Positions 20,511-29,762 of a DNA stretch of 64,000 nt are shown piece by piece (positions within the stretch are counted from its first letter, which is position 1; the number at the start of each line of letters is the position of its first letter). A program made the position numbers and the translations under genes. Location: the NCBI GenBank assembly GCA_001263235.1, contig LGRD01000030.1, forward strand, positions 186,001 through 250,000, in the 5' to 3' direction. This DNA comes from Methylibium sp. NZG (GTDB taxonomy: Bacteria; Pseudomonadota; Gammaproteobacteria; Burkholderiales; Burkholderiaceae_C). The notes under the pieces were generated by a model. It made no database searches. It saw only the letters and a program-made list of their open reading frames with translations, and was not told the DNA's origin.

Positions 20511-21286
20511 GGGCGTTGCGCGGCGCGAGCCGCGGTCAAGAAGTCGTTCAGGATCGGGGCGTCGTCGAGCGTGCCCCACTCGTGCGTGTGGAATTCGGGG
20601 TGCCATTGCACCGCCGCGACGAAACCGTCGCCGGGCTTGCGCACGGCCTCGATCATGCCGTCGTGCGGCGAGATCGCCTCGACGACGAATCCAGGGGCCA
20701 GTTGCTTGATCGCCTGGTGGTGCACGCTGTTCACTTTGGCGTGCGTGACGCCAGGGTACAGCGCCGCAAGGCGCGTGTCGGGCACGAACTGCAACTCGTG
20801 GAAGAGCTGGTCGTACAAAGTTGCATCGCGGTGCTGCAAAGCCTCGGGCCGCTGGGTCTGGATGTCCTGGAACAGTGTGCCGCCGAAGGCCACGTTGAGC
20901 AACTGCAAACCGCGGCAGACACCGAAGACGGGTTTGCCGACCTTCGTGAACGCGGCCACCAGCGCGGTTTCGTACTCGTCGCGCACGCGGTCGCCGCTCC
21001 AGCGCTCTTGCAACGGCTCCTCGCCATAACTACCCGGCCACACATCCGCGCCGCCGTGCAGCAGCAGGCCGTCGAGCCAGCCGGCGTAGTCGGTGAGCGT
21101 CGCATCGCCCTTGCGGGTGTTGCCTTCAGGGCTCGGGATCATCACCGCCAGCGCGCCGGTGGACATGACCCAGTGCACGATCGACTGCTCGACGTACTGC
21201 AGCGTCTTGTTGGTGAACACCGGCCGCTGCGGGTCGGCATGGAAGAAGCACGCCGACACGCCGATCTTCAGCCGCCCAGCACTCAC
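20507..21286 (-). CDS. PuuD-like gamma-glutamyl hydrolase (class I glutamine amidotransferase fold)
   Basis: The 259-residue protein belongs to peptidase family C26, like gamma-glutamyl-GABA hydrolase PuuD. The nucleophile Cys lies in GVCRGLQLLNVAFGGTLFQD, the His-Glu pair in VQWHPEFH, and an oxyanion-loop segment in LLLHGGADVWP. No ATG fits; a GTG at 21286 (VSAGRLKIGVSACFF) overlaps the upstream alcohol dehydrogenase stop by four bases (GTGA). It would release glutamate from a gamma-glutamylated product, closing the cycle started by the PuuA-type ligase. Overlaps on both sides show tight co-translation with the two dehydrogenases. Confidence 0.88.
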   Translation of the reverse strand: MSAGRLKIGVSACFFHADPQRPVFTNKTLQYVEQSIVHWVMSTGALAVMIPSPEGNTRKGDATLTDYAGWLDGLLLHGGADVWPGSYGEEPLQERWSGDRVRDEYETALVAAFTKVGKPVFGVCRGLQLLNVAFGGTLFQDIQTQRPEALQHRDATLYDQLFHELQFVPDTRLAALYPGVTHAKVNSVHHQAIKQLAPGFVVEAISPHDGMIEAVRKPGDGFVAAVQWHPEFHTHEWGTLDDAPILNDFLTAARAAQRP

Positions 21287-22428
21287 GGGGTCAGCGCCTT
21301 CAGGAACAACCGCTCGAAGTCCGCCGCGGTGCAGGGGCGCGGGTTGGTCTGGTGGCAGATGTCGGCCGTGGCCACCTCGACGAGGCGCGGCACGTGATCG
21401 GTCCGCACACCGACGGCGGCCAGGTTCGGCGCGATGCCGATCTGCGCCTTCAGCGACTTCAGCCACGGCACGAACGCCGAGCCGCCGCCAGCCACGCCGG
21501 CTGCATGCGCCAGTTCGTCGAACTTGTGCGGCACGGCCTCGAAGTTCCACGCCAGCACCGTGTCGATCATCAACGCGTTCGCTAGACCGTGGTGGGTGTC
21601 GCACACCGTGCCCAGCGCGTGCGCACACGAGTGCACCGCACCCAGGTCCTTCTGGAATGCGATGGCGCCCATCATCGAGCTCATCATCATGTCGGCCCGC
21701 GCCTGCAGGTTGCCCGGCTCGCGCACGGCGGTGGCCAGCGCGCGCGCCGCGATGCGCGTGCCTTCGAGCGCGATGCCGTCGCACAGCGGGTGGAAGGCCG
21801 GCGACAGGTAGCTCTCGACGTTGTGCGTCAGCGCGTCCATGCCGGTCGCTGCGGTCACGGCCGCGGGCAGCGCCAGCGTCAACTCGGGGTCGGCGAACAC
21901 CGCCTTGGCCAGGATCAGCGGCGAGAAGATCACTCGTTTGATATGCGTCGCTTCCTCGCTGATGACGCTGCTGCGGCCGACCTCGCTGCCGGTGCCCGAC
22001 GTGGTGGGCAGCGCGATGAAGTGCGGCAACGCAGTGGTGATGGGGCGCACCTGCGGGTGGTCCCACACGTACTCCATCACGTCGCCGGGGTGGGTGGCGA
22101 GCAGGCCGACGACCTTGGCCACGTCGAGCGCTGCGCCGCCGCCGACGCCGACCACGCAGTCGGCGCCGTGCGCCTTGTAGGCGGCTGCGCCGTTCATCAC
22201 CTGGCTGCCGGTCGGGTTGCCCCAGATGCCGGCGTAGAGCGCAGTGTTCAGGCCGGCCGCGGTCAGCTCAGCCTGCAGCGAAGCGATCAAGGGGAGCGCG
22301 GCGAGGCCCTTGTCGGTCACGATCAACGCGCGCTTGAGGCCGTGCTCGCGCAAATGCGGCCCGGCCAAAGTGCGTGCGCCCGCGCCGAAGTGAATGACGG
22401 TGGGAAACGAAAAGCGGGTGATGCTCAT
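21283..22428 (-). CDS. Iron-containing alcohol dehydrogenase
   Basis: The 381-residue enzyme belongs to the group III metal-dependent alcohol dehydrogenases. The NAD-binding loop GVGGGAALDVAKV, the segment ALPTTSGTGSEVGRSSVI, and metal ligands in ATGMDALTHNVESY, SCAHALG and THHGLANALM are all in place. It is followed by overlapping genes for a PuuD-type hydrolase and an aldehyde dehydrogenase. A primary alcohol is thus probably oxidised to aldehyde and then to acid while the amine is protected as a gamma-glutamyl amide. The 70-base gap to the solute-binding protein gene upstream has no recognisable terminator. Confidence 0.9.
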   Translation of the reverse strand: MSITRFSFPTVIHFGAGARTLAGPHLREHGLKRALIVTDKGLAALPLIASLQAELTAAGLNTALYAGIWGNPTGSQVMNGAAAYKAHGADCVVGVGGGAALDVAKVVGLLATHPGDVMEYVWDHPQVRPITTALPHFIALPTTSGTGSEVGRSSVISEEATHIKRVIFSPLILAKAVFADPELTLALPAAVTAATGMDALTHNVESYLSPAFHPLCDGIALEGTRIAARALATAVREPGNLQARADMMMSSMMGAIAFQKDLGAVHSCAHALGTVCDTHHGLANALMIDTVLAWNFEAVPHKFDELAHAAGVAGGGSAFVPWLKSLKAQIGIAPNLAAVGVRTDHVPRLVEVATADICHQTNPRPCTAADFERLFLKALTP

Positions 22429-22498
22429 GCGGTGGTCACGGAGGTCAATTGGCTGGTGTGGCTCAGAACGTGGTGCTTGGCGTGACCCGGCGCGCGAC

Positions 22499-24085
22499 TC
22501 ACCGAACGCTGACCCAACGCAACTCGATCGTGTCGTTCGGCCATTGCACTGCGCGCACCTTCTTGTGCATCACCCAGTTCAGCGTGCGGCGGTACAGCGG
22601 TACGAACGGCAGGTCGTCGCCCACCAGCCGCAGCGCCACGCCGACCATCGCGCGGCGGCGCGTCAGGTCGGGCTCGGTGCGCAGGGTGTCGATCAGCACG
22701 TCGAGCTGCGGGTTGCTGTGGCGGCCGGCATTGAAGGTGCCCAGGCCCGACTTGTCCCAGCTGCGAAACAAGGCGTTGAGCGACGACCACGCGTCCGTCG
22801 TCGGCGTCCAGCCGTACTCGATCAGGCTCGCGGTGGCCTGGCTCAGCTTGGGGAAGAACTGGTTCGTCGGCGACGAACGCAGCGTGGCCCGAATACCCAC
22901 CTGCGTCAGCATCGCCGTGGCGGCCTGGCACACCGCCTCACGCCACGCGACGTTCACACAGTCCAGCGTGACCGAAAAGCCATTCGGGTAGCCGGCCTCG
23001 GCGAGCAGCGCGCGGGACTTGGCGGGGTCGAAAGGCAAGCGCTTGTCCAACTCGGGCGGCGAGCCATCGACCCGCGGCGACAGGAACGCGCCGGTGGGCA
23101 CGCCGTGCCCGCGCAACACCTTCTGCACGATCAGGTCGACGTTGATCGCGTGGTACACAGCGCGCCGAACCCGAAGGTCCTTGAACGGGTTGCGGCCTTT
23201 CACATCGCTGCCTTCCAGCTCGTCGCGCGACTGGTCGAAGGTCAGGTACTGCTGGCCGATGTCGGGCATCTGCATCAGCGCCATGCCGCCCTCGCGCTTC
23301 AGGCGGTCGATGTCGGGCAGCGGTGGGTCCAGCACCAGATCGACCTCGCCGGAGATGAGCGCGGCGAGCCGCGTCGCGTCGGACTTGAGCGTGAGCAGCG
23401 TCACCTGCTGCAGGTTGCCAGAGCGCTTGTCGCCCCAGCCCCACCAGCGCGGGTTGCGCTTGAGCACGGTGCGCACGTCGGGCTCGAAGCGCTCCAGCAT
23501 GAACGGGCCGGTGCCGTTGGCGTTGCGCAGCGCAAAGGTCTCCTGCTTGGCGTTGAAGTCCTGCGCTCGCTCGACGCCGTGCTTTACCGCCCAGGCCTTG
23601 TTCATCATCGGCAGGTAGACCAGCTTCTCGGGCAGCACGGCGTCGGGCGCGGCGAGCTGCAGGTCGATCGTCAGATCGTCCACCTTCTTCGCCGATGTGA
23701 CGCCCTTGAGCTGGAACGAACGCTGCGACGGGACGGAGTTTGCGCGCTCGATGGAGAACACCGCATCGTCGGCCGTGAACGGCGCGCCATCGTGGAACGT
23801 GACGCCCGGCCGCAGCTTGAGTCGCCAGGTCGTCGTGTTCACCGCCGCCCACGACAGCGCGAGCGACGGCTCCAGGCGGAACTGTTCATCCCGATTGATC
23901 AGCGAGTCGTAGACCTGGAACGCCACACGCGAGTGGTACAGCAGCGCCAGCGCGTGCGGGTCCATCGTCTGCGGGTCGAAGGCGCTGGCGATGCGCAGGC
24001 TGGCGGCCTGCGACAGTCCTGCCAGGCCCGCAAACACCAGCACGCACGCCGCACGCGCTGCACGCCGAACCGATCGCGTGTTCAT
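22499..24085 (-). CDS. Periplasmic solute-binding protein, family 5 (oligopeptide/nickel type)
   Basis: The 528-residue protein starts with a signal peptide (RAACVLVFAGLAGLSQA, cleavage likely before SLRIA). It has the family 5 pattern, including FHDGAPFTADDAVFS after WRLKLRPGVT and a long C-terminal domain with LDVLIDTLRTEPDLTRRRA. Such proteins deliver peptides, amines, sugars or metal chelates to Dpp/Opp-type permeases. No matching permease or ATPase genes are in the window; the only ABC genes nearby belong to the unrelated AEP-type importer. It is placed 13 bases after the PuuA-type gene, so the ligand is probably the substrate of the gamma-glutamyl cassette or a precursor. Confidence 0.88.
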   Translation of the reverse strand: MNTRSVRRAARAACVLVFAGLAGLSQAASLRIASAFDPQTMDPHALALLYHSRVAFQVYDSLINRDEQFRLEPSLALSWAAVNTTTWRLKLRPGVTFHDGAPFTADDAVFSIERANSVPSQRSFQLKGVTSAKKVDDLTIDLQLAAPDAVLPEKLVYLPMMNKAWAVKHGVERAQDFNAKQETFALRNANGTGPFMLERFEPDVRTVLKRNPRWWGWGDKRSGNLQQVTLLTLKSDATRLAALISGEVDLVLDPPLPDIDRLKREGGMALMQMPDIGQQYLTFDQSRDELEGSDVKGRNPFKDLRVRRAVYHAINVDLIVQKVLRGHGVPTGAFLSPRVDGSPPELDKRLPFDPAKSRALLAEAGYPNGFSVTLDCVNVAWREAVCQAATAMLTQVGIRATLRSSPTNQFFPKLSQATASLIEYGWTPTTDAWSSLNALFRSWDKSGLGTFNAGRHSNPQLDVLIDTLRTEPDLTRRRAMVGVALRLVGDDLPFVPLYRRTLNWVMHKKVRAVQWPNDTIELRWVSVR

Positions 24086-24098
24086 CAGATGGCCTCGC

Positions 24099-25484
24099 TC
24101 AGATGATCTCGAAGTAGCGCTTCAATTCCCAATCCGTCACGCCGTCCAGCCACTGGCGCCACTCCCATTCTCGCGTGGCGGCGAAGTGGTCGACGAAATC
24201 GTCGCCGAACCAGTCGCGCGCGACCTTCGACTGCTTGAAGATGCGCGTCGTCTCGATCAGCGTGCGCGGCGCGCGCGGGATGTGGTCTGCTCCCTGGTTC
24301 GTGCCGGTGATCGGCGGCGCGGTCAGCTTCAGGCCTTTCTCGACGCCGTCGAGGCCGGCGGCGATCACGGCGGCCATCGCGAGGTACGGGTTCACGTCTG
24401 CACCAGGGCAGCGGGTCTCCAGCCTTGTTGCCTTCGGGCTGCCGGCGATCACGCGAAAGCTCGCGGTGCGGTTGTCCATGCCCCAGGTCGGCTTGACCGG
24501 CGCCCAGAAGCCATCGACCAATCGTTTGTAGCTGTTGATCGTGGGCCAGAACATCGGCGCCAGCTCCATCAGGCAGGCCACCTGGCCGGCGAGGTAGCTC
24601 TCGAACAGCTTGCTCATTCGTCGCGGCGACTTGGCGTCGAAGAACAGGTTGGCTTTGCCGTCCGGCCCTTCTTTCAAGCTCTGGTGGATGTGCCCACTGC
24701 AGCCCGGGTACTGCTGGCTCCACTTGGCCATGAAGCTCGGCATGATGCCGAAGCGGTGGCCGATCTCCTTGGCGCCCGTCTTGAACAGGATCGCGCGGTC
24801 GGCCTGCTCCAGCGCGCTGCTGAAGGCGATCGCCGCTTCATACGTACCCGGCCCCGTCTCGGTGTGCAGGCCTTCGATCGGGACGCCGAAGGCGGCCATG
24901 TCGTCCATCAGCGCGTTGAAGAAGGCGCGGTTGCCGTTCATGCGCAGCAGCGAGTAGCCGAACATGCCCGGCGTGAGGTTGGTCGGGCCGACGCCTTTCT
25001 TGTCGGCCCAACTCTGTGGGGTTTCGAGGAAGTTGAACCACTCGAACTCCATGCCGGTCATCGCGCTGAAGCCCATCACTTCAGCACGCTTCAACACGCG
25101 CTTGAGCGTCTGGCGCGGGCAGGCCGCGAACGGGCTGCCGTCGGCGTTGACGAACTCGCCCAGGAAGAACGGCACGCCGCCGTCCCACGGCACATGGCGC
25201 GCGGTGTTCAGGTCGAGCCGCGCCAGCGCGTCGGGGAAGCCGTGCTGCCAGCCGGTCAGCGTGGTGTTGTCGTAGGTCGCATCCGACGAGTCCCAGCCGA
25301 ACACCACGTCGCAGAAGCCGAAGCCGCCGCCGGGCGCGGGTTCTGCGGCGCCGAGGAACTTGTCCACGTGCAGGTACTTGCCGCGCAGGATGCCGTCGAT
25401 GTCGCTGCACGCGACCTTGACCTTGGCCGCTTTGGAGTCGCGGACCGCCTTGACGGCGGGGTGTTCTTTTTGCTTGGTCGCCAA
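24099..25484 (-). CDS. Glutamine synthetase-like gamma-glutamyl-amine ligase (PuuA family)
   Basis: The 461-residue protein has the glutamine synthetase catalytic fold but resembles amine-using relatives such as PuuA and IpuC. Motifs are GMEFEWFNF, HTETGPGTYEAAI, GCSGHIHQSL, NSYKRLVDG, TASFRVI and ETRCPGADVNPYL. There is no adenylylation-tyrosine block like that of GlnA. These enzymes couple glutamate to an amine using ATP. The linked hydrolase and dehydrogenases fit a protected-amine pathway; the absence of an amine oxidase argues against putrescine. It starts 26 bases after phnW and is in the same transcript direction. The exact amine is unknown. Confidence 0.88.
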   Translation of the reverse strand: MATKQKEHPAVKAVRDSKAAKVKVACSDIDGILRGKYLHVDKFLGAAEPAPGGGFGFCDVVFGWDSSDATYDNTTLTGWQHGFPDALARLDLNTARHVPWDGGVPFFLGEFVNADGSPFAACPRQTLKRVLKRAEVMGFSAMTGMEFEWFNFLETPQSWADKKGVGPTNLTPGMFGYSLLRMNGNRAFFNALMDDMAAFGVPIEGLHTETGPGTYEAAIAFSSALEQADRAILFKTGAKEIGHRFGIMPSFMAKWSQQYPGCSGHIHQSLKEGPDGKANLFFDAKSPRRMSKLFESYLAGQVACLMELAPMFWPTINSYKRLVDGFWAPVKPTWGMDNRTASFRVIAGSPKATRLETRCPGADVNPYLAMAAVIAAGLDGVEKGLKLTAPPITGTNQGADHIPRAPRTLIETTRIFKQSKVARDWFGDDFVDHFAATREWEWRQWLDGVTDWELKRYFEII

Positions 25485-25510
25485 TGGGCTCTCCTGGCTG
25501 CGCCTTCAGT

Positions 25511-26620
25511 TCACCGAACCGCGATGATGCCCAATTCCTGCAGCACCTCGGCCACGGCGTTGACGGCTTGCTGCATCTCGGTCCGCCCGATCGCCCCGAT
25601 GCAGCCGACGCGAAAGGTCTCGACCTGCGTCAGCTTGCCTGGGTACAGCAGGAAGCCGCGCGCCTTGGCCGCGGCGTAGAAGCGCTTGAAGTCGTAGGCC
25701 GGGTGGGCCGGCGCGTGGAAGGTGACGATGATCGGCGCCTGCAGCTCGGGCTTCAGGAACGGCTTCAGGCCGAGCGCGCTCAGCCCACCGACCAGCGTCT
25801 TGCAGTTGTCGGCATAGCGCGCCAGCCGCGCCGGTTGCCCGCCTTCTTCGACGAACTGCGTGATCGCCTCCGACAGCGCCACCAGCACGTGTGTGGGTGG
25901 CGTGAAGCGCCACTGGCCGGTCTTCTCCATGTAGACATGCTGGTCGTGCAGGTCCATCGCGAGCGATTGGCTGCGGCCGGCGCAGCCGTCGAGGATCGCC
26001 TTGCGCAGGAACACGAAGCCCATGCCCGGCACGCCTTCCAGACACTTGCCGCTGGCGGCCACCAACGCATCGAAGCGTGTGGTGCGCGCGTCGATGGCGA
26101 TCGCACCGAACGAGCTCATCGCATCGACGATCAGCCCCTTGCCGAAGCGCTGGCACACCGCCGCCACCGCCTCCAGCGGGTTCAGCACGCCGGTGCCGGT
26201 TTCGCAATGGATCAGCACCACGTGGGTGATGCTCGGGTCTTCCTTCAGGTGTGCTTCCAGCACGGTCGGCGAGACGGGTTCGTCTTCGGCGAACGTGACC
26301 GCGCTGGCCCGTCGCCCCATCATCTGTGTCAGCTTCGCTGCGCGCTTGCAGTAGGCACCGTTGTCGAGCACCAGCACGTGGCCGTCGCGAGGCACCACGG
26401 TGGCGACCGCCGCTTCGACGCTGAAGGTGCCGCTGCCCTGCAAAGGCACGACGACGTGCGATTCATGACCGTTCACGATGTCGAGCAGACGCGTGCGCAC
26501 GTTCGCGGTCACGGCGATGAAGTCGCCGTCCCACGAGCCCCAGTCTTTCAGCATCGCGAGCTTGGTGCGCAGCGTGGTCGTCAGCGGGCCGGGGGTCAGG
26601 AGGATGCGGTCTCGGTCCAT
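25511..26620 (-). CDS. phnW: 2-aminoethylphosphonate:pyruvate transaminase
   Basis: PhnW transfers the amino group of AEP to pyruvate, giving phosphonoacetaldehyde and alanine. The 369-residue fold-type I aminotransferase begins [15 protein letters not shown], shows the substrate loop [18 protein letters not shown], and has the PLP lysine in [21 protein letters not shown] 26620 is chosen although the frame runs far upstream. It is embedded between the AEP-type permease gene (23 bases upstream) and the PuuA-type ligase. With phnY and phnA on the other arm of the island it forms the phosphonoacetate route. Alanine-glyoxylate aminotransferase is the alternative by homology; the context favours PhnW. 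Confidence 0.94.
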   Translation of the reverse strand: MDRDRILLTPGPLTTTLRTKLAMLKDWGSWDGDFIAVTANVRTRLLDIVNGHESHVVVPLQGSGTFSVEAAVATVVPRDGHVLVLDNGAYCKRAAKLTQMMGRRASAVTFAEDEPVSPTVLEAHLKEDPSITHVVLIHCETGTGVLNPLEAVAAVCQRFGKGLIVDAMSSFGAIAIDARTTRFDALVAASGKCLEGVPGMGFVFLRKAILDGCAGRSQSLAMDLHDQHVYMEKTGQWRFTPPTHVLVALSEAITQFVEEGGQPARLARYADNCKTLVGGLSALGLKPFLKPELQAPIIVTFHAPAHPAYDFKRFYAAAKARGFLLYPGKLTQVETFRVGCIGAIGRTEMQQAVNAVAEVLQELGIIAVR

Positions 26621-26643
26621 GGCAATGCTCGTCCGATGTGGTG

Positions 26644-28368
26644 TCAAGTGCTTTGCTTCCAGGCCTGTGTGCGGCGCTGCACGAACCACGACAGCGCCAT
26701 GAACAGCAGCGTCGCCACCGTGGACACCGCCGCGATCAGCACCGCCATTGCCGCCGCCGCGCCGATGTCGCCGGCCTCGTCGAGGTTCAAAATCGCAATG
26801 GAGGCGACCTTGGTCTCGGGCGAATACAGGAACACCACGGCCGAGATCGTCGTCATCGCGTTGATGAAGAAGTAGCGCGCGATGTCCACCAGCGCAGGCG
26901 TGCAGATCGGCAGCGTGACGCGCCAGAAGGTCTTGTAAAACGGCACCTTCAGCGAGGCCGAGACGGTCTCGAACTCGGGGTCGAGCGCCTTCAGCGCGGT
27001 GACTGCCGTCAGGTGGCCGGTGGTGTAGAAGTGAACGATGGTGCAGATCGTCAGCAGCGCCATCGTGTGGTACAGGCCGTTCAGCGGATTCGCCGATGCA
27101 TTGAAGAAGAAGATGTAGCCCAGCCCCAGCACCAGCCCCGGCACCGCCATCGGCAGCATCGCGAGCAAGCGCAGGCTGCTGCGAACGGGTGCGATGCCTT
27201 GAGTCTTCTCCAGCAGGTACGCGCCGGTGAACACCAGCGCGGTGCCGAACACCGCCGTGCCCAGCGCCATCTTGAGGCTGTTGACGAAGCCTTCTCCAGC
27301 ATCGGAGTCGAACAGGCCGAGCTTGTAGTGGTTCAGGCTCGGACTCAGGTCGTAGGGCCAGAACTTGGCGAAGGAGGCGAACACCGCCATGCCGAGCATG
27401 GCCAGGATGAGCAGTGCGATCACGCCGCAATACGCGGTCATCAATCCGTCGAAGGCGGGAGCGCGTTTCGGCCGATACGGCACGGCGCGTGCGGTGAGCA
27501 TCGCCGTCTGTTTTCGCTGCACCAGGTGGTCTACCGCAAACGTCAGCACCGCCGGCGCCAGCAGCAGCAGCGCCACGACCGAGCCACGCGCAAAGTCCTG
27601 CTGGCCGATGACGAGCTTGAACACGTCGGTCGCGAGCACGTTGAAGTTGCCGCCGATGACCTTGGGGATGCCGAAGTCGGTGATGACAAGCGTGAAGGTG
27701 ACGAGTGCGGCCGAGATCAGCCCGTACTTCGCGCCGGGCAGCGTGATCGTCCAGAACTTGCGCGCGGCCGAGGTGCCGAGTGCTTCGGCGGCTTCGTACA
27801 GGCGCGCGTCGGCGGCAGTGAGTGCGGTGACGAGAATCATCAGCGCATGCGGGAACAGCGAGAAGATCTCGGCCAGCACGATGCCCGGTGCGCCGTAGAT
27901 CTGCTCGATGCCGAGCGCGTCGAGCCAGCGCTTGAGCGCGCCCTGGTTGCCGAACCAGTAGATCAGCGAGATCGCCGACAGCAGCGACGGCGCGAACAGC
28001 GGAATCAGCGTGATGCCGCGGAACAGCGGTTTGAAGCGCATGCGACTGCGCGTGAGCGCGTACGCAAAAACGAACGCCGCGGGCACGGTGACCACCGTGA
28101 CCACGGCCGACACCCACAGGCTGTTCCACAACGACTGCAGCAGCGCCGGCGTGCGCGCATACGAGACGAAGTTGGTCAACCCGACGAACGCACCGCTGTC
28201 GTCTTCGAGCGCCTTCTTGAGGATGGCGAGCAGCGGCGCGCCGAGGAAGGCCAGCAGCGCGAGCGCCACCAGCACCAGCGCCACATGGGCGATTCGATCG
28301 GTCCAGTGGGCGTGCAGGCGGAACGCGGGCTCGCTTGCGCGTGTCGCGGGCAGTGCCGACGCACTCAT
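26644..28368 (-). CDS. AEP-type ABC transporter permease, two permease domains fused
   Basis: The 574-residue protein carries about twelve membrane segments in two permease halves, each with an EAA-type coupling loop: [20 protein letters not shown] in the first and [19 protein letters not shown] in the second. In the Salmonella PhnSTUV importer these are two proteins, PhnU and PhnV; the fused form belongs to the iron(III)/AEP-type family often seen with phnW. ATG 28368 is preferred over an upstream in-frame ATG. It follows the ATPase gene by 55 bases and precedes phnW by 23, so uptake and first catabolic step are linked. Confidence 0.92.
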   Translation of the reverse strand: MSASALPATRASEPAFRLHAHWTDRIAHVALVLVALALLAFLGAPLLAILKKALEDDSGAFVGLTNFVSYARTPALLQSLWNSLWVSAVVTVVTVPAAFVFAYALTRSRMRFKPLFRGITLIPLFAPSLLSAISLIYWFGNQGALKRWLDALGIEQIYGAPGIVLAEIFSLFPHALMILVTALTAADARLYEAAEALGTSAARKFWTITLPGAKYGLISAALVTFTLVITDFGIPKVIGGNFNVLATDVFKLVIGQQDFARGSVVALLLLAPAVLTFAVDHLVQRKQTAMLTARAVPYRPKRAPAFDGLMTAYCGVIALLILAMLGMAVFASFAKFWPYDLSPSLNHYKLGLFDSDAGEGFVNSLKMALGTAVFGTALVFTGAYLLEKTQGIAPVRSSLRLLAMLPMAVPGLVLGLGYIFFFNASANPLNGLYHTMALLTICTIVHFYTTGHLTAVTALKALDPEFETVSASLKVPFYKTFWRVTLPICTPALVDIARYFFINAMTTISAVVFLYSPETKVASIAILNLDEAGDIGAAAAMAVLIAAVSTVATLLFMALSWFVQRRTQAWKQST

Positions 28369-28423
28369 CGAGCCAGGCCTCGCAGCGTGTGCGCAGACTC
28401 GTTCGCAAGGCCTTGGCGTGGGT

Positions 28424-29497
28424 TCACGCAAACACCTTCATGCGCTCCGGCACCAGCCGCAGCGGCAAGCGCCCGCCGACCTCGAGCCTTTGCTCGGCCA
28501 GGAAGTTGAGCGAGAGGTAGACGGTGAGCTTGTGTTCGCCCAGCGCATCGGCTGCAACGCGCACGAGGCAGTAGGAGCCGAGGAACTCGATCTTGTCGAT
28601 GCGGGCTTCGAACACGTTGCTGTCGCCCGGGGCGATCGGGCGGGCGAGCACGTCTTCCGGGCGCAGGTAGATCTTCACGGCGTCGCCGGTGGCGCCTAAA
28701 GCCGGGCACAAGAATCGCCCTGCCGACACGCCCTCGCCCACCCGCGCGCGGCCATCGCCCTCCAACGTGGCAGGCAGCGCGTTGATGCGGCCGACGAAAT
28801 CGGCCACGAACAGCGTCGCCGGGTCACGGTACACCTCCATCGGCGTGCCCACCTGCTCGATCACGCCCTGGTTCATCACGACGATGCGGTCGGCAACCGA
28901 CAGCGCCTCTTCCTGGTCGTGCGTGACCATGATCGTCGTCACGCCGAGCTGGCGCTGCAGGCTGCGGATCTCCTCGCGCAGGTGCACGCGCACGATCGCG
29001 TCGAGCGCCGAGAGAGGCTCGTCGAGCAGCAGCAACCCCGGTTTGGTGGCAAGCGCACGGGCCAGCGCAATGCGCTGCTGCTGACCGCCCGAGAGCTGCG
29101 CCGGATACTTGCCTTCGCTGCCTGGCAGGCCGACCAGCGCGAGCAATTCGGTCACGCGCGCCTTGACTTCAGCCCGCGTCACCTTGCGGTTGACGAGGCC
29201 ATAAGCCACGTTGTCGGCAATGCTGAGGTTGGGGAACAGCGCGTACGACTGAAACACGATGCCGTAGTCCCGCTGCGCGGGCGGCAGCGCCGAGATGTCG
29301 CGCCCGTTCTGCTCGATCCGCCCGGCCGTCTGCGCCTCCAGCCCGGCAATGATGCGCAGCAGCGTGGTTTTGCCGCAGCCCGATGGCCCGAGGAAGCAGA
29401 CGAACTCGCCCTTGCGGATGCCGAGGTCGATGTCCTTCAGCGCCTCGAAGGCACCGAAGGATTTGCGGATGCCTTGGAGCCGCAGGTGGTCGATCAT
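28424..29497 (-). CDS. phnT: AEP-type ABC transporter ATP-binding protein
   Basis: The 357-residue ATPase has Walker A GPSGCGKTTLLR, Q-loop VFQSYALFPNLS, signature LSGGQQQRIALARAL, Walker B LLLLDEPLSALD and the H-loop MVTHDQEEAL. A C-terminal TOBE-like regulatory region (IYLRPEDVLARP onward) places it in the PotA/FbpC/PhnT group. It powers the fused permease encoded downstream and receives substrate from the binding protein encoded upstream. A 265-base gap with an inverted repeat pair separates it from phnS. The name is by context and family; Fe3+ or polyamine ATPases are similar in sequence. Confidence 0.92.
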   Translation of the reverse strand: MIDHLRLQGIRKSFGAFEALKDIDLGIRKGEFVCFLGPSGCGKTTLLRIIAGLEAQTAGRIEQNGRDISALPPAQRDYGIVFQSYALFPNLSIADNVAYGLVNRKVTRAEVKARVTELLALVGLPGSEGKYPAQLSGGQQQRIALARALATKPGLLLLDEPLSALDAIVRVHLREEIRSLQRQLGVTTIMVTHDQEEALSVADRIVVMNQGVIEQVGTPMEVYRDPATLFVADFVGRINALPATLEGDGRARVGEGVSAGRFLCPALGATGDAVKIYLRPEDVLARPIAPGDSNVFEARIDKIEFLGSYCLVRVAADALGEHKLTVYLSLNFLAEQRLEVGGRLPLRLVPERMKVFA

Positions 29498-29530
29498 GTC
29501 GGAACCTCAACCTCCGCTCGGCCGTGACTC

Positions 29531-29724
29531 CTTCGCCCCTTTGGGGAGAGGGTTGGGGGCGAGCCGGGTCTTTCGAGCCGCATGCGACGAGCCCGGTGAG
29601 CGGTTCCGGCATGCAGGCCGGAATGCGCGCTGCAAGTGAGGGGCGCGACGAAGCGAAAGCTCCGACTAAGGCGGCTCAAAACCGCCCTCACCCCAACCCT
29701 CTCCCAGAGGGAGAGGGAGCGAAG
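29531..29724. repeat. Inverted pair of REP-like palindromic repeats (BIME-like)
   Basis: Two copies of a REP-like element face each other between phnS and phnT. Their inner arms, GGGAGAGGGTTGGGG (29544-29558) and CCCCAACCCTCTCCC (29691-29705), are perfect inverted 15-mers. The second copy also contains its own 9-bp hairpin, CCCTCTCCC-AGA-GGGAGAGGG (29697-29717). A GGCGG/CCGCC stem lies between them near 29670-29685. Such elements are common between genes in proteobacteria. Here the structure would follow the phnS coding region in the mRNA and could protect it from 3' decay. Confidence 0.85.
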
Positions 29725-29762
29725 CCCCACCCTCGCACCGAAAGAGTTGGGGCCACTCTGAC

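Noticed and set aside
19137-25484. Standard putrescine (Puu) pathway
   Set aside because: No PuuB-type oxidase or putrescine importer PuuP is present, while an alcohol dehydrogenase is; the name was therefore not applied to the cassette.
25511-28408. Single 965-codon minus-strand frame covering phnW and the permease region
   Set aside because: Only the phnW part is a real protein; the upstream part is an out-of-frame reading of the permease gene.
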